A model generated the notes under the pieces. The model did not search any database, was not told the DNA's origin, and worked only from the letters and a program-made list of their open reading frames with translations. A program made the translations under genes and the position numbers. DNA of 64,000 bases from Chloroflexota bacterium (GTDB lineage Bacteria; Chloroflexota; Anaerolineae; Promineifilales; Promineifilaceae). The stretch is from assembly GCA_014584575.1 (NCBI GenBank), contig JACTMP010000003.1:124001-188000 (forward strand), given 5' to 3'. This document shows positions 52,301 to 61,200 of this stretch, piece after piece. Position 1 is the stretch's first letter. The number at the start of each line of letters is the position of its first letter.

Positions 52301-55300
52301 AGGGCGCTTCGCTGCTCACATTTGACCTGGACCAAGCGGGGCAGCCCATCTGGTCAGAAATTGTGGCGCAATGGTCGCGCCAGGATACCCTCAATGCACC
52401 CCTCCATACCCGTTTTTATCTGCCCGAGTTTCCCATATCGAAGTTGTGGTTGGCTGACCCGGAAACACCCCTTTTTGTGAGCGATGTGGAGGTGGATGAG
52501 CGGCTAGACCCCACCGCCAAAATGGTTTACAAGCAGGGCGGTGTTATTGCCACCATCCTCCTGCCCCTGGCTGTGACAGGCCGTTGGGTGGGGTTAGTGG
52601 TTGTCAGTTGGGCCTGCCAGCGGGAGTTTACACCACAAGAAAGACGTATTTATCGGGCCATTATGAGCCAGTTAGCCACCGTTGTAGACCGTACCCGCCA
52701 GTTCGAACGGGGCGAACTGCTCTCCTCGATTGTGGAAAACCATCCCGATCTCATTGGGGTGGGTACATTGGAAGGGCAGGCTCTCTACGTGAACCCATCT
52801 GGATTGAAACTGCTGGGGCACGAACCGGGCTACGACGTGTCTAAAATCAATGCGGCGGCTGTTTTTGCGCCGGAAGATGCCCGGCGGTTGATCCAGGAAG
52901 GGATTCCGGCGGCCATGGCTTCGGGCGGCTGGTCGGCGGAAGCAAGCATTATGACGGCCAGCGGTGCGGCGCTTTCCATCGAGCAAACGATTGGTATTAA
53001 CTATGATGTGGACGGCCGTGCCACCGGTTTTAGCATGACCATGCGCGATATTTCTGAGCGCAAGGCTGCCGAAGAAGCGATTCGCACCAGTGAACAGTTG
53101 GCGCGCAGTTTCCAGGAAAAGCTGGCTATCTTGCAAGAGATGACAACAGAATTGTCCCGGTCGGAAACCGTCAGTGACCTGTTTCGCCAGGCGATTGAAA
53201 TGGGGCGAGAGCGGTTGGGTTTTGACCGATTAGGCATTTGGACGTTTGATGACACCCTGACGACGATGCATGGGACGTTTGGCACCGACAAAGAGGGGAA
53301 CCTGACGGATGAAAGACATCTGACGCACTCGCTTTCTGGTTATAACAACTGGTTTACCGATATTATGGGGTCGCGGGAACGGCGGTTGGTAAATGAATAT
53401 ACGGACTTATACCAGGATTATGATGTGGCCGGCCAGGGGTGGCACGTAACGGCACTGTTGATGCACGAGGATCGGCCGTTGGGCTATGTGGCGGTGGACA
53501 ATTTGCTGAGCCAACGGCCGTTGCAACCCTATGAACCTGATCTCATCACCCTCTTTGCCAACGCTTTGGCCAGCCAGGTCGTGAATAAGCAGACGCAGCA
53601 AGCCGTGACCAAACAGGCGGAGGAATTGCAAACGGTGGCGGAACTAAGCCGAATTGCCACCACGATTTTGGATGTCAATGAATTGTTACAACAGGTTTGT
53701 GACCTGACGAAAGAACGGTTTGACCTGTATCATGTCCACATTTATCTGTTGAGCGATGATGAACAATATCTGGCGCTGGCAGCGGGCGCCGGTAATGTGG
53801 GCCGCCAGATGGTGGTTGAAGGACGACAAATTCCGCTGCGCCAAAAGCAGTCATTGGTGGCGCGCGCAGCTCGCTCGCGCCAGGGTGTTATTACCAATAA
53901 TGTGCAGTCGGAAGCCGGTTTCTTGCCTAATCCGCTGCTGCCGCTTACTCGTTCAGAACTGGCAACACCGCTCATTGCCGGTGAGCAGGTGTTGGGCGTG
54001 TTAGACATTCAGGCCAGCCAGGTGAACTACTTTACGGAGACGGACATCAACATCCAGACGACGCTGGCGGCGCAGGTGGCTACGGCCATTCAAAATGCCC
54101 GGCAATATCAGCGTGCGCAGGAGGCGTTGCAAGAACTCACCCATATGCAGCAAATGTTGATTCGGGAAGGGTGGGAATCCTTCCTGACCGGGCGGGAAAC
54201 AGACCTGCAAGGGTTTGTGTATGACCAGCATGAGGTGCAGCCGATTAAGCGTAATGGGTCGCCGGACACGGCCGTGTTTCCCTCCCCCACCGCCGACACA
54301 ATGGCCCGCGCCCCCCTCACCGTGCGCGGCGCCACCATTGGCGTCCTGGGTGTGCGCGACCCCTCCGGCCAGCCCGTACCGCCGGACAAACAACAGTTGT
54401 TGGCTTCTATTTCCCAACAGGTAGCCGAAGCGTTGGAGCGCGCCCGCCTTTTTGAAGAGTCAGAAATCAGCCGCCAAAAATTGGACGCCCGCGCCCGCCA
54501 GTTAGCCGCCATTAACCGCGTAGCGCAGGTTGTTACCCAGCAGGCCGAAACCGGCCAGATGTTGGAAGCAGTCTACCAGCAAGTTTCCCAGGTTATAACT
54601 CTGGATGCTTTCCATGTTGCCTTTTACCAGCCAGGCACAGAGGAGATGTATTACGCCCTGATGTATGAAAACGGGCAGCGCCTGGAGCCATTTACCCGGC
54701 TCCTCAGCCCAAACAGCCAGTCACACAAAGTTATCCACACCGGTGAACGAGTATTATTGCACATGACGGCCGCTGAAGTGCGAGCCATCCAAGAAGAACA
54801 GCCAGACTTTCTCATAGGCGACAAAACCAGTCAGGTGACGGCGTCCATGATTTTTGTACCCCTGCAGGTGGCGCAGCAAATCATCGGCGTATTGTCGGTG
54901 CAAAGTTATGAGATTGATGCCTACGCTCCAGAAGATGTGGAAATGTTGAGTGGTATTGCTTCATACGTAGCCGTTGGTTTGGAAAACAGCCGCCTCTTTA
55001 CCCAGATTCAGGAAAGAGCCGAGGAATTGACTCTGATCAACGAAGTCGCCCAGGTGGTGTCGCAGCAATTAGACATTGAACTGGTACTCAGCACCGTTCA
55101 TGAGCGTATTAGCCAGGTAATGGACGTAGGCGCCTTCTCCGTTAGCCAATATGACCCGCACACCAACCTGTTAGATTACCTGTTCATTTATGACAGCGGC
55201 GAACGTTACCAGCAGCCGCCAGAACCACTCAGCCACGACAGCACCTCCTATGAGGTCATTCAGTCGGGTTTGCCCGTGCTGCGCAATTACACCCCGGACC

Positions 55301-58239
55301 AACTGAGCGAGCGGGAAAGTTTTACACCTACTGTCGGTTTGGACAAACTTCCATCTTCGATTATGTTTGCGCCGTTGATTATTGGTTCACAAACGAGCGG
55401 CGTCGTCTCTGTGCAAAGCTATGAACACAATGCCTACACCGAAAACGATCTCCATTTGCTGGTGGGTATTGCCAACCATATGGCGGTAGCGCTGGAAAAT
55501 GCTCGCCTCTTTGCCGAAACACAACAGGCCCTGGCCGAAACGCAAAAACGCACCGAAGAACTGGCAACCATCAACCGCATCGTGAGCCAGCTTGGTTCGA
55601 TATTGGATATTCAACAGGCCATGACCGTAGTGGCGCAAGGGTTAGTGGAAAGCGTTGGCATAGACCAGGCGCGTATCGCCCTGTTTGATGCCCATAGAGA
55701 AAACCTGGTCATCATGGCCGAGGCATATGATACCGACCAGAATGAGAGTGCGTTGGGTCTGCAAATTCCGGTGGCCGGCAATGAATTGACGCAAGAGGTA
55801 TTGCGCACACGCCAGGGCGTAATCGTGTCGGACGTGGCGGTGAATCCGCTTACGGCGCCGGTACGTGATATTTTGGCGGCGCAGGGTATTAAAACCCTGG
55901 CGGTGCTGCCCATGCTGGTTGGTAATGAAGTGATCGGCACAGTGGGGCTGGATATTCTCAATGAAGCTAAACCCTTGACGGATGATATGAAGCGGCTGGC
56001 GGAGACGATCATTTTCCAGGCGGCGGCGGCTATCCAAAATGCCCGTCTCTTTAGCCAGACAGAAGCGGCGTTGCAAGAGGTGCAGACCTTGTTTGGCATC
56101 AGCGCCCGGCTGAATGCGGCCACGACTTTGAATGAAGCGGTGGCGGCTGCTTCGGCCCCCGCGCTGGCTGCCGGGGCGCTTTCCGGCGCTTTATTTAAGT
56201 TTGAACTGGATGCCAATGGTGAACCGGCCATGGTGGAACTGGTGGCTACCACCATCGCCAATCCCATCATTCCGGTGGGTACCCGTTTTAGTTTGGAAGA
56301 GATGCCCTCGGCGCAATTCAGACTGGCTACCGGCGAAGGGCTGATGCTGGTGTCTGATGTAACCACAGATGACCGATTAGACGAAACCTTCCGGCGGAAT
56401 TTGGAACAGACGGGCACCAGGGCGTGTGTATTTATGACGCTGGCGGTAGGTAATCGCCAATTGGGCAGCATCCTGATTCGCTGGACTGAACCCCATGCGT
56501 TTACGGATGCAGACCGGCGACTTTATATGTCTATTGCCACGCAAACGGCCTCGGTGGTAGACAGCATCTTGTTGTTGGATGAGGTGCAGAACCGGGCGAC
56601 GGAGTTGCAGGAAACGACGAGCTTCCTGGATTCGGTCATTGAAAACCTGCCCGTTATGCTCTTTGTGAAGGATGCCGAGGATTTGCGGTTTGTGCGCTGG
56701 AACAAGACCGGTTCGGACATTACCGGTTATCCACAAGAAGCGTTTATTGGCAAGAGTGATAATGACTTTTTCCCGCCGGAAGAGGCCGAGTATTTCATGT
56801 CTAAGGATCGGGAGGTGTTGAACAGCGGCACGGCCGTAGATATCCCTGATGAACCAATTCAAACTCTGCACCAGGGGACGCGCACGCTGCACACCCGTAA
56901 AGTGCCCATTCTGGACGCAGAGGGTAGACCGAAGTATTTATTAGGTATCTCAGAAGATATTACTGAGCGGCGGCAGTTTGAAGAGGCGCTGGCCAAACGG
57001 GCGCTGGAACTGCAAATGGTGGCGGAAATCAGCACGGCCGTAGCCGCCACTCTGGACGCTTCCCGCCTGCTGCAAGACGTGGTAGACCTGACCCGTGACA
57101 ACTTCGACCTCTATCACGCCCACATCTACTTGCTTAATGAAGAACAAAATGTGCTGGTGTTGGCAGCCGGCTCTGGCAAGGCCGGCGCCGAAATGGTGGC
57201 CGCCGGCCACAGCATCTTGTTAGACAGTGAGGTGTCGCTGGTGGCCCGCGCCGCCCGCCGCCGCCAGGGTGTGATCGCCAACGATGTGCAGGCAGACGAA
57301 GGCTTTTTACCCAATCCACTGCTGCCGGATACGCGATCAGAGATGGCTGTGCCGCTGATGTCTGGCAACCAGGTGATTGGGGTGCTGGATGTGCAGTCAG
57401 ACCAGGTAGACCACTTTACCACCCAGGACATCAACATCCAATCCACCCTGGCTTCGCAGGTGGCGACGGCGCTGCAAAACGCCCGCCTGTTTAACCAGAC
57501 ACAACAGCGCGCCGCCGAATTGGCCACCATTAACGCCATCAATCAGGTAGCCAGTTCGCAGCTTGATCTGGATACATTGGTAAATGCAGTTGGCTTGCGG
57601 TTAATGGATACGTTCAATGCCCACGCCCTGTATCTGTGTCTGTATGATGAATCTACCAATATGATGCACTTCCCCTTCTTCCGTGAGAAAGGTGAACCGG
57701 ATGTATTCATTTCAGCGCGCCCGGCGGACGAGCATGGTGGGTTTGCTGCACAGATTATACGCAGCCGGCAGCCGCTTTTGTTGCAGTTGGAATCGGCTGA
57801 AGAGGTGAGGGCAAAAGGCGGTTCGGTTGCAGGTAGTGGCGCACGTATGACTGACAGTTTTCTGGGCGCACCTATGATTTTGGCTAATCGTGTCATTGGC
57901 GTCATTGGCCTGAGTTCCTACAAAGAGGTGCGGGTTTACAATGAGGGTGATGTGAATTTGCTAATGACGCTGGCAGGTACGATTGGGGTGGCTATTCAAA
58001 ATGCGCAGCAGTTTGAAACGATCCGGCGCCGGGCGGAACGTGAGCGTATCGTGAATGAGATCACGCAGAAGATTCAAGGTTCACTGAGTATGGAAAGTGC
58101 GCTGCAAACGGCCGTGAAAGAACTCGGCCACGCCCTGGGCGCTAAATTCACCCAGGTGGAACTAAATTTGAGCGGAGAATCATCTTCGCCGCCTGCTAAT
58201 GGCGGTCATGGTGCGCCGCACAAAGTGCGTCAGGAGTAA
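49399..58239 (+). CDS. Giant membrane sensor, CACHE-HAMP with about eleven GAF and two PAS domains
   Basis: 2946 residues, very long for a bacterial sensor. About 22-200: several helices. About 225-510: double CACHE (EWLTAPANSGIVNR; DRFDYSAESWWQAAYNQGD). Helix 511-530; HAMP 531-590. GAF domains start near 597, 759, 937, 1240, 1409, 1703, 1878, 2056, 2230, 2541 and 2708. PAS domains at about 1113-1235 (NHPDLIGVGTLEGQALYVNP) and 2409-2525 (NLPVMLFVKDAEDLRFVRW). A GW module at about 1588-1700 (REGWESFLTG ... GFVYDQHEVQP). Half-GAF tail at 2881-2930 (VNEITQKIQGSLSMESALQ). No HisKA, HATPase, receiver, GGDEF, EAL, HD-GYP or phosphatase motif was found. Next gene starts four bases on. Confidence 0.9.
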   Translation: MTRLNQQTEHEALEEAVKARRAYRLLLVMGTAILLAAGVIFYRQFFDDDGYDDIIEPGMGIIAALFILIAALLAKRGRVTLAISLVAVILYGFDLFLITRLTTIVLPLTIVFTLFLVLLSSQTLPSRIVTWGVVGLFLTGASFILMDLFWPTHRGGISATDMRIVYITAVIVVGSTLAVVIRQFPRYSLRTKLMSAAVTLVIITVILTTVVVNNITRRNLTEQLNEQFHTVSASQATAVGELLGREVSVLRAFSLDNGLTLLVRSNNREYTGTEAEISATIDQLNAEWLTAPANSGIVNRYTNNATAGILRNYQYNFPENLALLVTNRFGALVGATSHVDRFDYSAESWWQAAYNQGDGAIYIDLPQQDPVTGAVGIPIAMPIYSGNQVVGILRTTLALQQLQKLLTETGEWGESVRSNILFGDLMLHDEDGHAAGELHLTPPNITSATLDLLRDNLAPNAIDEINGESSLIHMSPISTFGLIPAVDALGWSIVVHQPVQKALAAVEAQERVSIVLALTALAIGSLLAAYFARLFTGPVNRLTDTAVLIAGGDLNRQAPVETQDEIGVLAEAFNNMTARLRNFIGTLESRVADRTQALATSAEVSRRLSIILDLDELVNEVVTQTRDAFHYYHAQIYLFDASKQYLLMAGGTGAAGKEMLAAGHRLRINQGVVGRAAATNKVVLIPDVAQDSGWLPNPLLPETKAEVAIPITLGDEVLGVLDVQHNVTDGLNEESVALLQSIANQVAVAIQNAQQVEQTNIQYDIATEMTQASTPAQILDAASSYGRRLGADSAQLLFIENDAAGQPEWGVVTAAWYTGEGGIPAGTRYYLPDFGFTPLWLSSPERPLLIGDTATHGAITPELRRLHTQIKILATAVLPLYAQGRWAGLIIFNWNTPHAFTSRDERIFTNLAQQTFSVVEAVQASQRIQAALQEAEQLYQVSQRLSQATNLDEALLAAMQTAIESEAQGASLLTFDLDQAGQPIWSEIVAQWSRQDTLNAPLHTRFYLPEFPISKLWLADPETPLFVSDVEVDERLDPTAKMVYKQGGVIATILLPLAVTGRWVGLVVVSWACQREFTPQERRIYRAIMSQLATVVDRTRQFERGELLSSIVENHPDLIGVGTLEGQALYVNPSGLKLLGHEPGYDVSKINAAAVFAPEDARRLIQEGIPAAMASGGWSAEASIMTASGAALSIEQTIGINYDVDGRATGFSMTMRDISERKAAEEAIRTSEQLARSFQEKLAILQEMTTELSRSETVSDLFRQAIEMGRERLGFDRLGIWTFDDTLTTMHGTFGTDKEGNLTDERHLTHSLSGYNNWFTDIMGSRERRLVNEYTDLYQDYDVAGQGWHVTALLMHEDRPLGYVAVDNLLSQRPLQPYEPDLITLFANALASQVVNKQTQQAVTKQAEELQTVAELSRIATTILDVNELLQQVCDLTKERFDLYHVHIYLLSDDEQYLALAAGAGNVGRQMVVEGRQIPLRQKQSLVARAARSRQGVITNNVQSEAGFLPNPLLPLTRSELATPLIAGEQVLGVLDIQASQVNYFTETDINIQTTLAAQVATAIQNARQYQRAQEALQELTHMQQMLIREGWESFLTGRETDLQGFVYDQHEVQPIKRNGSPDTAVFPSPTADTMARAPLTVRGATIGVLGVRDPSGQPVPPDKQQLLASISQQVAEALERARLFEESEISRQKLDARARQLAAINRVAQVVTQQAETGQMLEAVYQQVSQVITLDAFHVAFYQPGTEEMYYALMYENGQRLEPFTRLLSPNSQSHKVIHTGERVLLHMTAAEVRAIQEEQPDFLIGDKTSQVTASMIFVPLQVAQQIIGVLSVQSYEIDAYAPEDVEMLSGIASYVAVGLENSRLFTQIQERAEELTLINEVAQVVSQQLDIELVLSTVHERISQVMDVGAFSVSQYDPHTNLLDYLFIYDSGERYQQPPEPLSHDSTSYEVIQSGLPVLRNYTPDQLSERESFTPTVGLDKLPSSIMFAPLIIGSQTSGVVSVQSYEHNAYTENDLHLLVGIANHMAVALENARLFAETQQALAETQKRTEELATINRIVSQLGSILDIQQAMTVVAQGLVESVGIDQARIALFDAHRENLVIMAEAYDTDQNESALGLQIPVAGNELTQEVLRTRQGVIVSDVAVNPLTAPVRDILAAQGIKTLAVLPMLVGNEVIGTVGLDILNEAKPLTDDMKRLAETIIFQAAAAIQNARLFSQTEAALQEVQTLFGISARLNAATTLNEAVAAASAPALAAGALSGALFKFELDANGEPAMVELVATTIANPIIPVGTRFSLEEMPSAQFRLATGEGLMLVSDVTTDDRLDETFRRNLEQTGTRACVFMTLAVGNRQLGSILIRWTEPHAFTDADRRLYMSIATQTASVVDSILLLDEVQNRATELQETTSFLDSVIENLPVMLFVKDAEDLRFVRWNKTGSDITGYPQEAFIGKSDNDFFPPEEAEYFMSKDREVLNSGTAVDIPDEPIQTLHQGTRTLHTRKVPILDAEGRPKYLLGISEDITERRQFEEALAKRALELQMVAEISTAVAATLDASRLLQDVVDLTRDNFDLYHAHIYLLNEEQNVLVLAAGSGKAGAEMVAAGHSILLDSEVSLVARAARRRQGVIANDVQADEGFLPNPLLPDTRSEMAVPLMSGNQVIGVLDVQSDQVDHFTTQDINIQSTLASQVATALQNARLFNQTQQRAAELATINAINQVASSQLDLDTLVNAVGLRLMDTFNAHALYLCLYDESTNMMHFPFFREKGEPDVFISARPADEHGGFAAQIIRSRQPLLLQLESAEEVRAKGGSVAGSGARMTDSFLGAPMILANRVIGVIGLSSYKEVRVYNEGDVNLLMTLAGTIGVAIQNAQQFETIRRRAERERIVNEITQKIQGSLSMESALQTAVKELGHALGAKFTQVELNLSGESSSPPANGGHGAPHKVRQE

Positions 58240-58243
58240 TGGT

Positions 58244-61200
58244 ATGGCAATAGCAAATAAGCCAAATGATTCAGGGTATACGGTGATGGCGGAACCAGAC
58301 ACAGTATTGGCGCATCAAGTGGCCGTTTTTCGGCCAATGCTGGAGATCTCCCCAGATCCCTCTATCATTTATGATCCTATCGGCCAGGTAGTGTATGTCA
58401 ACCCGGCTTTTACCCAAGTCTTTGGCTGGGAGATGGCGGAGTTGGTGGGGCGCCGGCTGGACTTTGTGCCGGAAGCGCTGCGAGAGGAGACGGCCGTAGC
58501 CATTGGCGCTTTGCTGCAAGACGGCCGTGCCACCAACTTTATCACCAAACGACTCACCAAAGACGGCCGTTTGCTGGATGCACTAATCAGTGCCATTGTA
58601 TTCAAAGACCAGAACGAACCAATGTCTGGTTCCCTGGTGGTGATCCGCGACATTACCGCCCAAAAAGAGGCGGAACGGTTATTGCGTGCCAGCGAAACCC
58701 GCTACCGCGAAATGTTAGACAGTACCCCAGACGCCTATTACGAAGTAGATTTAACCGGCGCCATTACCTACTACTCGCCTGGTCTGGCCGATGTGATGGG
58801 CTACCCGGAAGAAGAACTGCTGGGTCTGAGTAACCGTGACTATACCGATGGCGAAAATGCCCGCAAAATTTATGAGGCCTTTAATGAAGTTTACCAAAGC
58901 GGCGAACCGGCCAAAGCGATCCTCATGCACACCATCCGCAAAGATGGCACACCGCAGATTTTGGAAACTTCTATTGCCCTGCGGCATGATGTGGCCGGGC
59001 ATGTGGTTGGTTTTCGGGGGATTGCCCGGAATGTGACGGAGCTGATCAGGGAACGCCAGGAGGCGCAAGAAGCCTCCGCACGCTCAGAGACCAGATACCG
59101 GGAGATTTTAGAAAACGTTGAAGATGGCTATTACGAGACGAATCTAAAGGGTGAGTTCAATTTTGTGAACGAACAATGGGCAGCCATTCACGGCTGTTCT
59201 GTGGCGGAGATGTTGGGGACGAGCTATAAAGATTACATGCTGCCAGATATGGTTGACGGCATTGCTGCCCAATTTAACCAGGTGTACAAATCTGGGGAAC
59301 CTAGAAAAAGTCTGGTTAGTAGAATTGTCACCAAGGACGGCCGTCATCGCCATTTGGAACTCTCCGTTTCTTTAATCCGTGACGTGGACGGCAGTCCGGT
59401 CGGGTTTCGGGGCGTAGGCCGTGATGTCACCGACAGAATTCTGGCGGAAGAGCAGGTGCGCGCCTCGGAAGAGCGCTATCGTACCATCCTGGAAAGCATT
59501 GAGGATGGCTATTACGAGACTGACCTGGAAGGGAATTTCTCCTTTTTGAATGAGCAATTATGTGAGGTGGTTGGTTATCCCCATGAAGAATTGATGGGTA
59601 AAAATTACCGGGATTACACCAGCCCGGAAACGGCCGAACGTGTGTTTGCTACCTTTAATCGCGTCTTCAAAACAGGTGAACCGGTCAAAGGTTTTGTCTG
59701 GGAGGCCATCGGCAAAGACGGCCGTACCCGCCATCTGGAAACATACGTCTTACCCCGCTATGACCAAGACGGGCAGATCGTCGGCTTCCGCGGTGTGGGG
59801 CGCGACATTACCCAACGGGTGCAGGCGGAAGAAGCGTTGGCTGAAGCACTGGTAGACCAGGAACAGGTTGCTTCCCAATTGGCGATGGTGGCTAAGGTGA
59901 GTACGGCCGTGTCTACTATCCTGGACCCCCACCACATGCTGCAAGCCGTTGTAGATCAGGTGAAAGAGAGTTTTAACCTCTATCATGTCCATGTCTACTT
60001 ACTGAATGAAGCCGGAACCTTGTTGGAATTGGTTGTCGGTGCCGGTGAAGTGGGGCAACTGATGGTGCAAGAAGGCCGCACCATTCCCCTGGCGGCTGAA
60101 CAATCGTTGGTGGCCCGCGCCGCACGCAGCCGTTCCGGTGTGGTAGTGAACAACGTGCGCAGAGACCCCCATTTTTTGCCCCATCCATTGTTGGCAGATA
60201 CCCGCGCCGAAATGGCCGTACCGATGATAGTTGGTGACCAACTCCTCGGTGTGTTGGACTTGCAAGCGAATACAACCGACCGTTTTACACAGCGTTATGT
60301 CAATATACAGACCACGTTAGCCTCACAGATTGCCGTGGCCCTGCAAAACGCCCGCCTGTTTGCCCAGGCGCAGCAGCAAACAGCCCAGCTACAAGAAACC
60401 ACCGCCTTGCTTGACCAGATCATCGAGATTTTGCCGGTTGGCCTCTTTATGAAGGAGGTGCAAGAGTTACGTTTTGTGCGGTGGAACAAGTCCAATGAAG
60501 AAATCATGGGGTTGAAGGCAGCCGATGTCCTGGGTAAGAATGATTATGACTTTTTCTCTAAGGAAGAAGCGGATTTCTTCACCAGCAAGGATCGTGAGGT
60601 GCTGGGCAGCAGGCACATGATGGATATTGCCGAAGAAGCGGCCACAACTCCCCATCGCGGGCAGCGCTTGCTCCATACACGCAAGCTGCCCATTCTGGGT
60701 GCAGATGGCGCTCCTCGTTATCTGTTGGGCGTCGCCGAAGATATTACCGAACGCCGGCAGGCGGGTGAATTGCTGCAAGCCTCACTTTCCTTGCAGCAAG
60801 AACTCCATGAAAGTAGTCTGGAATTGGCCCAGGCCGAAAACCTGGAAGAGATGTACAAACTGGCGGTTCTGTTTGGACATCAGCGGTTGGGCTTTGACCG
60901 GATTGGGCTGTATTTGTTCGACGCCGACAACCGCCGGTTTAGAGGCACCTTTGGCACCGACCCGCAGGGTAATCTGATAGACGAACGGGACAACGCTTTT
61001 GCTATTAGCGAAGAAGATTATCTGGCGCAGTTCAGCGATATACGCCAGCGTGTGTTTGTGCGGCACGATACAGACCTGTATGACACAAAGGAGATTGTAG
61101 GGCGGGGCTGGCATGTGACGGTGCCCTTATGGTATGGTGGGCAATTTGTTGGCGCCATGTTTGCTGATAACCTCTCCAACCAGCGCCCGTTACAGCCCTA

